A stretch of DNA of 32,740 nt from Muribaculaceae bacterium (GTDB taxonomy: Bacteria; Bacteroidota; Bacteroidia; Bacteroidales; Muribaculaceae): the NCBI GenBank assembly GCA_017391675.1, contig JAFOXR010000015.1, forward strand, positions 1-32,740. Direction: 5' to 3'. Made by a program: the position numbers and the translations under genes. This document shows positions 1-7,995 of the stretch, in pieces. The notes beneath the pieces were generated by a model. It was given only the letters and a program-made list of their open reading frames with translations. It searched no databases and was not told the DNA's origin. Numbering within the stretch: the first letter of the stretch is position 1; the number at the start of each line of letters is the position of its first letter.

Positions 1-534
1 AAGGCCCGTGAAATAGTTTCTGCAGGCATTGATGTTGATGCTAAACTTTTGAAGAATGGTATAGAAGCCAGATACGAAGATGATGAATTTAAGGAAGGAG
101 ACGAGTATTATATATCTTTCCGTTCGCCAGTAGATGGCTATCTTACTATATATATGATGGACGAAGGTGATAATGCTATGAGACTTCTGCCATATAGCAA
201 TAGCCATGAAATGTCATATAGAATTGTAGCAGATAAAGACTATCTGTTTTTCTCTAGAAAGAATTTAAACGATGGTGATGATGCGAATACTGTTGATGAA
301 TATATTCTATATGCAGCAAAACCTGTTGAATATAATCGCGTGTATATTATTTTCTCTCCTAATGAATTTGTACACCCTAAAGATAGTCAGTCTGGTTCGA
401 TTAACGCTAATGGCGTGAAGTTGAAATTGCCACGAGTACTGTCATTTAATGATATGCAGGAGTGGTTGTTGAAGAACCGCAGCCGTGACAAGCAAATGCA
501 GGTTGTGCGCAAGGAAATTGTAATAAGAAAATAA
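1..534 (+). CDS. DUF4384-domain protein, 3' part only
   Basis: The reading frame is open from the first base and ends with TAA at 532-534, so 177 C-terminal residues are visible and the start lies outside the window. The sequence resembles the DUF4384 domain: a beta-rich stretch with FKEGDEYYISFRSPVDGYL, then YMMDEGDNAMRLLPY, then a tail ending in basic residues. In known proteins DUF4384 is usually a C-terminal, extracytoplasmic domain; it is found after caspase-like (C14) peptidase domains or in proteins linked to LPP20-type lipoproteins. Which N-terminal domain is present here cannot be seen. The gene converges on a four-gene - strand cluster that contains an LPP20-like protein, which supports a shared envelope role (inference). 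Confidence 0.7.
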   Translation, partial: KAREIVSAGIDVDAKLLKNGIEARYEDDEFKEGDEYYISFRSPVDGYLTIYMMDEGDNAMRLLPYSNSHEMSYRIVADKDYLFFSRKNLNDGDDANTVDEYILYAAKPVEYNRVYIIFSPNEFVHPKDSQSGSINANGVKLKLPRVLSFNDMQEWLLKNRSRDKQMQVVRKEIVIRK

Positions 535-560
535 TTGTTCAGAAACAATTATAATTGAAA

Positions 561-597
561 ACAGAAAACGCTACTGGATTCCAGTAGCGTTTTCTGT
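561..597. terminator. Bidirectional intrinsic terminator
   Basis: A perfect 17-bp inverted repeat (arms 561-577 and 581-597) has a 3-base loop. The arm ends are A-rich on one side and T-rich on the other, so both strands give a GC-containing hairpin followed by a U-rich run. It sits between the stop codons of two convergent genes (534 and 624) and can end both transcripts. Confidence 0.9.
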
Positions 598-623
598 TGT
601 GTAATAATATTCTCAACTTAGTT

Positions 624-1376
624 TTATTCGGTAGCGTTCATGTCATATATTACATAAACATCTGACATTTTCAACTCTGAATTAAGAGGAATCTCGTTCA
701 TGTCGAAAACAGAAAGACTTTCAGGCAATGAAATGAGAATTGTATCGCCTGGTTTAAAGAACTTTTCTAGAGGCTTCCACAGAATTTGGTAGATATAAGA
801 TGTCTCTGCTTCATAAGCGTAGTTGTAACCTTGAGCCGATAGAATTGCCATCTTTAGAAGGTAAATATAAGCATTTGCATCAAGAGTATACATTTGAGGC
901 TTTTCCATTCCGTGACGCATGAAAGCAACATTCAGGTTGCCAAGTGTGTCTTCTTGACAATGCACATATGCTTCATTTTCGTTAAGTTCGAAATTGTCAA
1001 ACTCGTTAGCCATTGTGACAACACCATATACTACATTAGCTTTCTTTGCTTTCTTGAGGCTCTTTTGAAGTACTGAAATGGCTGTTTCATACTTATTAGG
1101 AATCTTGTCAATAAGTTCCTGAACAGTGTGCTTGCCGTTCACGCGTAGTGTTAAAGCTTTGGTTTCCTTGCTTAGTTTTACAATAGAAAGCCTATCAGAA
1201 AGAAGAACATCGCTGCCTTTCAAAGTTTGTCCTTTAGCTAGAGCAATCATGTTGTCGTTAACGATAACTGAGCCCCTAACATCTAAAACTTTATATACTT
1301 CATTTGCTGCATAGCAAAGAGTAGAACCTATCGATACGGCAAAAGCCGCTAATAATAGTGATAGTTTGCGTTTCAT
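624..1376 (-). CDS. Secreted FecR-like small protein
   Basis: A 250-residue protein with a clear Sec signal peptide: MKRK, a hydrophobic core, then CYA as the likely cleavage site near residue 23. Residues about 27-75 (VYKVLDVRGSVIVN, then LAKGQTLKGSDVLLSDRLSIV) have the pattern of a FecR-type beta domain, in which a value is set and a surface is primed. The remaining roughly 170 residues are not recognised. It is the last gene of the - strand cluster, starting 6 bases after the CHASE2 gene stop, so it is almost certainly co-transcribed and possibly translationally coupled. FecR-like domains accompany CHASE2 proteins in several bacterial groups (family knowledge). Its function is unknown; the FecR match is moderate and by eye. 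Confidence 0.75.
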   Translation of the reverse strand: MKRKLSLLLAAFAVSIGSTLCYAANEVYKVLDVRGSVIVNDNMIALAKGQTLKGSDVLLSDRLSIVKLSKETKALTLRVNGKHTVQELIDKIPNKYETAISVLQKSLKKAKKANVVYGVVTMANEFDNFELNENEAYVHCQEDTLGNLNVAFMRHGMEKPQMYTLDANAYIYLLKMAILSAQGYNYAYEAETSYIYQILWKPLEKFFKPGDTILISLPESLSVFDMNEIPLNSELKMSDVYVIYDMNATE

Positions 1377-1382
1377 ACTTAT

Positions 1383-2513
1383 TCAAATGTTTATATTGTT
1401 AGTGTTTTGATTAATTCTATTGTTGATCTTCGAGATAAAAGCTTCAAGAAGTATGTATATATCTAGTGCCCATGGCGAGAATATAACACCCAGTAGACAC
1501 CACACTGTTTCAATATATAGCGAGTACTCATGGAATATAATAAAGCCTAATACCAGGAAGATGAAGAAGAATAGATAAGTGCTAAGTCTTACAAGGAATC
1601 CGGCAAATTTTCCTGCTCGTATAGAGTACAAAACTTGTAGATAGGAAAATAATCCTAAGATAATGAATGTGATTACATTTATAAGCCATGTAGGGGGACG
1701 ATTGATATAATCTTCCATCATTACTGTAGATGCAGCATAAGCATGTATCTTAAGACCGCTAAGTTTTGAGTCAATCGGAGTGTAATGCACATCATCGGCA
1801 GTCTCAGCACCGAGAATAACAATTTTGCCTGCAATCTCATCGGCAAAATGTGGTATTTCGGTGTAATTGTAGCATGAAAATTCTTTCATGTAATTTATGT
1901 ACTCATGGTAGTTTCCTCTTTGCTTCAATTTCTCTATCTTTTCGGGATAGAGAAGCTTGATTGCTTCAAGTGCGATACAGTAGAGTGTGTCCTGTCCATT
2001 GAGATAATAGGGTAGGAAAGTGCGTATAATTCCATTTTCTTCGCCTTGGTTATCCAGATTTACGATACCATGTTTAATATTGGCATTTCCTGGGTGAATC
2101 AAGAACTTCAGTGAGTCTGGATTTTTATCAGGGAAGCTAGGAATTATAACATTCTTATTCTTTTTAATTGAAGCAATCAGCAGACTATCGGTTGCAGCAT
2201 CTTTTTCTCCGTCCAAGTGAATGTCCATGGCAATAGCCGCAGGGTTGCAGTCTGCTAGCATGTTCATCGTTTCTGCTAATTCTGCTCTGCCTGCTTTCTC
2301 TGGTAGCGATACGATTACAATACTGTCGTCATATGTAATGTTGTCGGATCGCTTTATTAAGTCGGAGTAAATGTCAAACTGATTAGTCTTGCCTGACTTA
2401 TTGGACGAAAAGAAACCAAAGTCAAGTGGAATCATTACAAGACACTTTGCGAAAGTAAACGCGATAAGTGATACAATGATTACTTTAAAGAATATTTTCG
2501 TCTTGCTTTGCAT
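1383..2513 (-). CDS. Stand-alone CHASE2-domain membrane protein
   Basis: A 376-residue protein. One N-terminal membrane segment (about 8-27) is followed by a large extracytoplasmic region (about 35-270) with CHASE2 hallmarks: DSIVIVSLPEKAGRAELAE, PAAIAMDIHLDGEKDAATDS, IKHGIVNLD, GIIRTFLPYY, and GKIVILGAETADDVHYTPID. Three membrane helices close the protein (about 276-295, 307-327, 334-354), followed by an Asn-rich tail of about 20 residues. CHASE2 is a sensory domain normally joined to a kinase, cyclase or other cytoplasmic output; none is present here. Its ATG overlaps the TAA of the upstream transglutaminase-like gene by one base (TAATG at 2515-2511), which predicts translational coupling. 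The signal is probably passed to a partner protein in the membrane or periplasm (inference). Confidence 0.85.
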   Translation of the reverse strand: MQSKTKIFFKVIIVSLIAFTFAKCLVMIPLDFGFFSSNKSGKTNQFDIYSDLIKRSDNITYDDSIVIVSLPEKAGRAELAETMNMLADCNPAAIAMDIHLDGEKDAATDSLLIASIKKNKNVIIPSFPDKNPDSLKFLIHPGNANIKHGIVNLDNQGEENGIIRTFLPYYLNGQDTLYCIALEAIKLLYPEKIEKLKQRGNYHEYINYMKEFSCYNYTEIPHFADEIAGKIVILGAETADDVHYTPIDSKLSGLKIHAYAASTVMMEDYINRPPTWLINVITFIILGLFSYLQVLYSIRAGKFAGFLVRLSTYLFFFIFLVLGFIIFHEYSLYIETVWCLLGVIFSPWALDIYILLEAFISKINNRINQNTNNINI

Positions 2514-4384
2514 TATAGGATAATGATTGTTGCTTGATCGTTACTTACACCTCTCATTGTGCGACCTGCTTTGCCATAGTAAATGGTAGGGTCACACACT
2601 GTATACTTAGCACCTTTGTATTCAATATAGTCACCAGCTACATCACCATTGAACTGTACGGCTGCTGCAAGGTGTCCAGGATAGTATATCAAAGCGGTTT
2701 TAAGCCCGATAAGGTCGGTCACTAAACGAGTGAACAGAATCGCATGGTCCTCACAGTCGCTAGAAGGGTAGAAAATCGTTTCATCTGGGAAGAACGCACG
2801 GTCATATCCCCACACTTTATCGTCATATCCATATTTGTAAGTTTCTACCCAGTCCATGATAATGTTTACAGCTGCATATTCTGATTTGCCTTCGATTGCT
2901 TTCTTTATTACAGGATATATTGCTTCTTTAGCTTGATCGCTAAGTGGAGTGCGAGCATAATATATCCATTTTGAATATGCGTCATTTTCGGTAAGCGGAG
3001 TAGGATATGTTTCGTAAAAATCAATAAGATTCTTATTTATTGAATAATTAAGATTAATAGGATATGAATGTAGCTTGAAATTTATGTCAGCATTGTTGCT
3101 GGCAAATAAAGGAACTTCAGGAACATATAGAGACAAACACTTTTCGTTAGGGAAAGCGAAGTCGCATACATGTATTTTGGAAGAGTCTTTGCCACCTAGA
3201 GCGTAATAGTTACGGTATCCGTCGCTTGGCATGCTAAGGAATGGTAGGTCGGTAATGAATTGATCGCTTGCAAACAGGATAATAAGTTCTTTGTTTTGAT
3301 TGTAAGCATATCTCATCTTGTATCCAGACATGCAGAATAGATATCCGGTTAGCAGGGTAGCTTCATTGCAGTCACCGCCATAGTAAGCGTTGCTAAGTTC
3401 CATAAGCATTTCTAGATATGCCCAGTCACAAAGCTTTAATTCTTTTCTAATGTCAAGGCAGTCGCCTAAAGTCACATTAATGAGGTCATTTTTAGTGATT
3501 TCCTCCATTGCAGTTGCTATACCCTTATTGTCAATAGAAGCTAGGGTAAAGTTGCAACTATCATCAAGTCTTACAGAAAGAGGAGTGCCGAAGAAAGTGA
3601 ATTCAAATATGTCAGGAGTCTCTTCTGAAGGTACTATAACCGGTACAAAAGGTACTGGTCTTACATTTATATTGATGTTCGGCACTTCAATAGCATCTTT
3701 CACCTTAAGGGCATATATACTATTGTCAATAGGTGCTGTTTTAGGTTGCTCGCGTTTGATTTTAGGCTTGTCTTCTTTGACGGGCTTGTCTTGAGGTTTT
3801 GGCGTTTCAACTTTTGGCTCAGGAGCAGGAGTAGGTTCGGGTTCTATAACAGGTTCCGGAGCAGGAGCAGGCTCAGGTTCAACTACTGGCTCAGGAACAG
3901 GAGTTGGCTCTGGCTCAACTACAGGTTCTGGAGCAGGAGTATCTATTTTTGGTTGCTCAGCAATTTCTTCTTCAACTGGCTTTACAGTTGGAGTGTTGTC
4001 TTGTGGTACATTGTCTTTCTTGACCACATCTTTGTCGATAGGAACGATTTCAGGTTCAATAGACTTGTCTATTGGTTTTGGCACAGCTGGTTTTCCGTCA
4101 TATTTTTCCCATGGTCTGTGCATGTGCTTAACAAATTCACTAAGTACGCTATCGCGGAAAGCCAAGTATCGAGATACTGCTTCGTCTTGATGTGATTTGT
4201 ACTCAGCTTGTACTCGGCGTTTGAATTCTTCGTATGAATCAATTGCTTTTGCTTTAGTCTCTTCAGCCGTTTCATTAACACTTGGTATCTGTCCGTTTCT
4301 TACAGGGCTGTTGCTTGCTGTTGAGGACGAAAGAGAGATGGCTATAACCGATACTAGCGAAACAATGAATTTGTTAGGTTTCAT
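2513..4384 (-). CDS. Secreted transglutaminase-like protein with Pro/Glu repeat linker
   Basis: A 623-residue protein with an N-terminal signal peptide (about 1-24). It has a charged helical region (about 40-95), a Pro/Glu/Lys-rich linker (about 96-220) with three 12-residue PEPVVEPEPxPx repeats (about 153-188), and a long unassigned domain. The C-terminal transglutaminase-like fold shows the Cys-His-Asp triad: C543 in SSDCEDHA, H571 in YYPGHLAAAV, D598 in TVCDPT. Such domains act as periplasmic proteases, amidases or cross-linkers. The Pro-rich linker may span the periplasm or peptidoglycan (inference). It lies 89 bases downstream of the LPP20-like gene and is coupled to the CHASE2 gene by a one-base overlap. 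The substrate is unknown. Confidence 0.85.
   Translation of the reverse strand: MKPNKFIVSLVSVIAISLSSSTASNSPVRNGQIPSVNETAEETKAKAIDSYEEFKRRVQAEYKSHQDEAVSRYLAFRDSVLSEFVKHMHRPWEKYDGKPAVPKPIDKSIEPEIVPIDKDVVKKDNVPQDNTPTVKPVEEEIAEQPKIDTPAPEPVVEPEPTPVPEPVVEPEPAPAPEPVIEPEPTPAPEPKVETPKPQDKPVKEDKPKIKREQPKTAPIDNSIYALKVKDAIEVPNININVRPVPFVPVIVPSEETPDIFEFTFFGTPLSVRLDDSCNFTLASIDNKGIATAMEEITKNDLINVTLGDCLDIRKELKLCDWAYLEMLMELSNAYYGGDCNEATLLTGYLFCMSGYKMRYAYNQNKELIILFASDQFITDLPFLSMPSDGYRNYYALGGKDSSKIHVCDFAFPNEKCLSLYVPEVPLFASNNADINFKLHSYPINLNYSINKNLIDFYETYPTPLTENDAYSKWIYYARTPLSDQAKEAIYPVIKKAIEGKSEYAAVNIIMDWVETYKYGYDDKVWGYDRAFFPDETIFYPSSDCEDHAILFTRLVTDLIGLKTALIYYPGHLAAAVQFNGDVAGDYIEYKGAKYTVCDPTIYYGKAGRTMRGVSNDQATIIIL
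3815..3928 (-). repeat. 36-bp tandem repeat encoding PEPxxEPEPxPx
   Basis: Three imperfect copies of a 36-base unit, plus a partial fourth, encode 12-residue Pro/Glu repeats in the linker of the transglutaminase-like protein. Copies differ mainly at third codon positions and at one or two residues (VV/VI, TPV/APA/TPA), so the peptide pattern is conserved more than the DNA. Copy number may vary between strains by slippage (inference). Confidence 0.8.
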
Positions 4385-4410
4385 AGTGATGTAGATATAT
4401 ATTTATTAAT

Positions 4411-4443
4411 AGTTGTGCCTTGCCGTTAGGCATAGGCACAACT
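4411..4443 (-). other. Intraoperonic hairpin between LPP20-like and transglutaminase-like genes
   Basis: A perfect 10-bp stem (4411-4420 with 4434-4443) encloses a second 4-bp stem (4421-4424 with 4429-4432, loop GTTA). It lies in the 89-base gap between the stop of the LPP20-like gene and the start of the next gene. On the transcribed (-) strand it is followed by ATTAATAAAT rather than a U run, so it is a weak terminator at best. A processing or stability element, or partial attenuation that lowers expression of the downstream genes, is plausible. Confidence 0.65.
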
Positions 4444-4473
4444 GTTGTTATTAATTTAGTAAAGTAGGTGAAA

Positions 4474-5133
4474 TTAGTTCCAGCCGTACTCTTCAAGTTT
4501 CTTGTGCATTTCGTTGCCACGCTTTCTCAAGTCGTTGCGGATAGCTTGTTTAGCAGCTTTCTTGATGTTTTCTGAATCGTATGCAACACGAATTAGAACT
4601 TCAACATTCTTGTTTTCCTTATAACGGTAAACTTCGGTGATAGTAATAACACGACCGATGCTTTGAGTGATAAGGCTACGGCTAGCGTTGATTACTTCAA
4701 CAACCGATGCTGCTTCGTCTGGGCTAAGTTGGTTGTTAGCAACAGTAGACTTGATTTCTGAAGTCAGTTCTGATTGAGTTTTAGCAGCAAGATCTTGCTT
4801 TGCAATTTCAGTAGCTTGCATCTTAGCAGCATCATAAGCTTCAGCAACACTCATACCAGTACCAATGATGTATTTAGGTAGATTGTCATCGGTAATTTCA
4901 TATTGCAAACCGAAAGCACGGTCTAGTTGGCGTTCGATTGGAATTCCACCAGGAGTAACATTCCAGCCTTCTTTCTTCAAGCGTTTTGCTTCTTTCTTAG
5001 CTTCTTTAGTCACTTTTGCTTTAGCCGCTTTCTTTGCTTGTTCTGAGATTTGTTGAGCATTTACTGTTACGCATGTGCCAGAAAATGCAAAAACGATAGC
5101 CATTAGGATTGTAATGAATTTAGTCTTAACCAT
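4474..5133 (-). CDS. LPP20-family-like secreted protein
   Basis: A 219-residue protein with a signal peptide ending near VNAQQ (about residue 26). No lipobox is obvious, so it is probably a soluble periplasmic or surface-associated protein rather than a lipoprotein. A Lys/Ala-rich helical stretch (about 32-60) precedes the LPP20-like core: GTGMSVAEAYDAAKMQATEIA, then a long helix, then QSIGRVITITEVYRYKENKNVEVLIRVAYD. LPP20-family proteins are small envelope proteins, often found beside DUF4384 proteins. It is the first gene of the - strand cluster, with a candidate promoter about 90 bases upstream. The molecular role is unknown. Confidence 0.7.
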   Translation of the reverse strand: MVKTKFITILMAIVFAFSGTCVTVNAQQISEQAKKAAKAKVTKEAKKEAKRLKKEGWNVTPGGIPIERQLDRAFGLQYEITDDNLPKYIIGTGMSVAEAYDAAKMQATEIAKQDLAAKTQSELTSEIKSTVANNQLSPDEAASVVEVINASRSLITQSIGRVITITEVYRYKENKNVEVLIRVAYDSENIKKAAKQAIRNDLRKRGNEMHKKLEEYGWN

Positions 5134-5220
5134 AATGATTAGTGTTTTAGATTTTATAAAAATGTTTATTTAGTATGTTTTTTTCTATACAAATGTGTTG
5201 TTTTCACCTATAATACCGCG

Positions 5221-5251
5221 CAAAGTAAAGCATAATTTGAGAAAAAACAAA
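5221..5251 (-). promoter_or_regulatory. Candidate promoter for the LPP20/transglutaminase/CHASE2 cluster
   Basis: Read on the - strand: TTTG (5251-5248), a 19-base spacer, then TTACTTTG (5228-5221). This has one mismatch to the Bacteroidetes TTTG-N19-TAnnTTTG pattern. The predicted start near 5214 gives a leader of about 80 bases. The region 5134-5493 otherwise holds only this and the divergent rho promoter; no convincing gene was seen in it. Confidence 0.5.
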
Positions 5252-5298
5252 TTTTTATGTCTATAAAATGGTAAATATTCAAACTTTTCTCTACTGGA

Positions 5299-5329
5299 TT
5301 TGTTTTTTATAAAAAATGTAGTAATTTTG
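5299..5329 (+). promoter_or_regulatory. Promoter of the rho operon
   Basis: TTTG at 5299-5302, a 19-base spacer and TAATTTTG at 5322-5329 form an exact match to the Bacteroidetes promoter consensus. Transcription would begin near 5336, leaving a leader of nearly 160 bases before the rho ATG. That is long enough for regulation of rho by early termination (inference). Confidence 0.75.
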
Positions 5330-5493
5330 TTGTCGGTTTCAGAACTGAGTTCATATAAGAAGTTTTTGGAACAATTCCTTTTAAAAATTTTATCTTGATT
5401 TTCTAACTGTTGCATTTTTGAAATGTAATTGTATTGTTGGGTGTTCATGTGAGCATGACCTCATTCTTTAATTGATTTCACTAAAATATATTT

Positions 5494-7482
5494 ATGTATA
5501 ATATTGCTGAATTGAGCTCAAAAGAAGAGCTGGAATTAAAAGCTATCGCAGAGTCGATGGGATTGAAAAAGATTAACTCAATAGATAAAGATGAGTTGAT
5601 ATACAAGATATTAGACCAACAGGCCATTGATAGTTCTAAAGCATCGGTTGCGAAATCGGCTGAGAAGAAGAAGCGAGGCAGAAAACCTGCGGAAAAAGCG
5701 AGCAAAAAGGCCGAAAAATCAACTGAAGAACCTGAACAGAATGAAGTGAAGGTAGAAGCTCCTGTAGAAAATACAGTGGCAAATATGGAGGAACCTGTGG
5801 CGACTGATAAAGCAGATGTTGCTGAAAAGCCTAAAAAAGAGAAGCGTAAGCGTTTCGTCAGAGGAGCAGAAAATGCGGAAAACCGTGAAAATGCCGAAAG
5901 TAATTTAAGTGATACTCCTGTTTTACCATTGGAGGAGCCTGTCGCTCAAGAACCAGTAAAGGAAGTTGCTGAGAATAATGAACAGGTTGCAATATTGGAA
6001 GATAAAACAGTCTCCGAAGAATCACAAGAAAAGATAGCCGAGGGCGAGAATACTGCAGAAACTGATGATGTTGTAAAAGAACCTGCTGAAGTCAAGAAAC
6101 CTGAATTCTCACTTGGGTCATTCTTTAATACAGCTGACAGAAAGACATTCAAGCCTCGTAGTAAGCAAGAACGCGAAGAGGCTGAACGCTTGGCAGCTGA
6201 AAAGGCGGCTCAGTCAACAATAATTATAAAAGAACCTACTTCTCAACCAGAGCCTCAACCTCAGCAACAGCAACCTAAAAATAAGAAGAAAAAGCAACAA
6301 GCTCAACAGAAACAAGAGCAGAAGCAGGAAACTGTTGCTGAAAAACAAGAAGAAGCATTTAATTTTGACGGAATTCTTAAGGGCGTGGGCGTACTGGAAG
6401 TAATGCCCGATGGATATGGTTTCTTGCGCTCAAGTGATTATAACTATTTGAATTCTCCAGATGACATATATGTATCTCAATCCCAAATCAAGAATAACGG
6501 ATTGAAGACAGGTGATGTGGTTGAAGGTTATATTCGTCCTCCAAAAGAAGGCGAAAAGTATTTCCCGTTGAGCCGTATAGAATCGGTAAACGGCAGAACA
6601 CCAGAATTTATCCGTGACCGTATACCGTTTGAACATTTGGTTGCGTTGTTCCCAGATGAAAAATTTGATTTGACTAGCGGAAAAACATGCAATTTGTCAA
6701 CACGCGTGGTTGATATGTTTGCACCAATAGGCAAGGGACAGCGTGGTCTTATCGTTGCGCCTCCTAAGACTGGTAAAACAATGCTTTTGAAGGATATTGC
6801 TAATGCTATAGCTGAAAATCATCCTAATACATACATGATGATTCTGTTGATAGATGAGCGCCCAGAAGAAGTTACCGATATGGCTCGTAGCGTAAATGCT
6901 GAAGTTATCGCTTCAACCTTTGACGAACCAGCTGAGCGTCATGTGAAAATTGCCGGACTAGTGCTTGAAAAAGCAAAGCGCATGGTGGAATGTGGTCATG
7001 ATGTAGTGATCTTGCTTGACTCTATCACTCGTTTGGCTCGTGCTTACAATACCGTTTCTCCTGCTTCGGGTAAGATTCTTTCGGGTGGTGTAGATGCAAA
7101 TGCCTTGCAACGCCCTAAGCGATTCTTCGGTGCTGCCCGCAATATCGAGAATGGAGGTAGCTTAACTATTATTGCTACTGCACTTATCGAGACAGGCTCT
7201 AAGATGGATGAAGTGATATTTGAAGAATTCAAGGGAACTGGTAACATGGAATTGCAGCTTGACCGCAAGTTGTCAAATAAGCGTATCTTCCCTGCAGTTG
7301 ATATTATTGCATCAAGTACCCGTAGAGATGACTTGCTGTTGAATCAGGAAACACTGAACCGCATGTGGATTCTTCGTGGATTCTTGGGCGACCGTACATC
7401 AGTTGAAGCAATGGAATTCATAAAGGATAGAATGAATCGCACCCGTTCTAATGAAGAACTGTTGCTTACCATGAATGATTAA
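5494..7482 (+). CDS. rho: Transcription termination factor Rho with large N-terminal insertion
   Basis: A 662-residue hexameric RNA-dependent ATPase that ends transcription. Residues 1-45 form the Rho N-terminal helical domain. Residues about 46-288 are a low-complexity charged and Gln-rich insertion (KKKRGRKP, acidic EEP/AE stretches, [10 protein letters not shown]). Residues about 289-365 are the RNA-binding cold-shock-like fold with the RNP1-like GYGFLRS (307-313). The RecA-type motor follows, with Walker A APPKTGKT (422-429), Walker B VVILLD (504-509) and the arginine-finger region SSTRRDD. E. coli Rho is about 420 residues; the extra length is the insertion, a feature known for Bacteroidetes Rho and reported to promote condensate formation in Bacteroides. 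It heads an operon with ybaK, aroC and a radical SAM gene. Confidence 0.98.
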   Translation: MYNIAELSSKEELELKAIAESMGLKKINSIDKDELIYKILDQQAIDSSKASVAKSAEKKKRGRKPAEKASKKAEKSTEEPEQNEVKVEAPVENTVANMEEPVATDKADVAEKPKKEKRKRFVRGAENAENRENAESNLSDTPVLPLEEPVAQEPVKEVAENNEQVAILEDKTVSEESQEKIAEGENTAETDDVVKEPAEVKKPEFSLGSFFNTADRKTFKPRSKQEREEAERLAAEKAAQSTIIIKEPTSQPEPQPQQQQPKNKKKKQQAQQKQEQKQETVAEKQEEAFNFDGILKGVGVLEVMPDGYGFLRSSDYNYLNSPDDIYVSQSQIKNNGLKTGDVVEGYIRPPKEGEKYFPLSRIESVNGRTPEFIRDRIPFEHLVALFPDEKFDLTSGKTCNLSTRVVDMFAPIGKGQRGLIVAPPKTGKTMLLKDIANAIAENHPNTYMMILLIDERPEEVTDMARSVNAEVIASTFDEPAERHVKIAGLVLEKAKRMVECGHDVVILLDSITRLARAYNTVSPASGKILSGGVDANALQRPKRFFGAARNIENGGSLTIIATALIETGSKMDEVIFEEFKGTGNMELQLDRKLSNKRIFPAVDIIASSTRRDDLLLNQETLNRMWILRGFLGDRTSVEAMEFIKDRMNRTRSNEELLLTMND

Positions 7483-7491
7483 TGTATAGCA

Positions 7492-7983
7492 ATGGCAGGA
7501 ATTAGCAAGACAAATGTAGCCCGTTTGCTTGACAAGGCAAAGATAGACTATGAGCTAGTGCCCTATATCGTAGATGAGAACGATTTGGCTGCTACTCATA
7601 TAGCTGAACAACTTGGAGAAAATATTAAGCAAGTGTTCAAGACTCTCGTGCTTCGTGGCGACAAGACTGGGCATTTCGTATGCGTGATTCCTGGAGATGA
7701 AGAAGTGAACTTGAAGAAAGCGGCAAAAGTGAGCGGTAATAAGAAGGCCGATTTGATACCGATGAAGGAACTGTTGCCCACTACAGGTTATATAAGAGGA
7801 GGCTGCTCGCCTGTTGGAATGAAAAAGCCGTTCCCTACATACTTCGATAGCTCTTGCGAACAATTTGACTATATTTATGTAAGTGCTGGTGTGCGTGGCC
7901 TACAACTTAAAGTGAGACCTGCGCTACTGGTTGATTATGTGAAAGCCGCACTTGCAGAACTTACCGATAAAGACAACCAATAA
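7492..7983 (+). CDS. ybaK: YbaK/EbsC-family Cys-tRNA(Pro) deacylase
   Basis: A 163-residue protein that matches the trans-editing family hydrolysing Cys mis-charged onto tRNA(Pro). Visible family features are the N-terminal SKTNVARLLDKAKIDYELVPY, the VFKTLVLRGDK strand-turn, the Lys of NLKKAAKVSGNKKADL, and GYIRGGCSPVGMKK near residues 98-111, which forms the active-site loop. It starts 9 bases after rho and ends 12 bases before aroC, so it is part of the same operon. Family length is about 155-165 residues, so it appears complete. Confidence 0.93.
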   Translation: MAGISKTNVARLLDKAKIDYELVPYIVDENDLAATHIAEQLGENIKQVFKTLVLRGDKTGHFVCVIPGDEEVNLKKAAKVSGNKKADLIPMKELLPTTGYIRGGCSPVGMKKPFPTYFDSSCEQFDYIYVSAGVRGLQLKVRPALLVDYVKAALAELTDKDNQ

Positions 7984-7995
7984 AAATACAAGTAG

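Noticed and set aside
3746-4195. A 149-codon + strand frame rich in Trp, Arg and Phe
   Set aside because: It is the antisense reading of the Pro/Glu repeat linker in the transglutaminase-like gene; its composition is explained by that repeat.
5185-5448. An 87-codon - strand frame in the rho upstream region
   Set aside because: It overlaps both predicted divergent promoters, has low-complexity AT-rich composition and shows no family motif.
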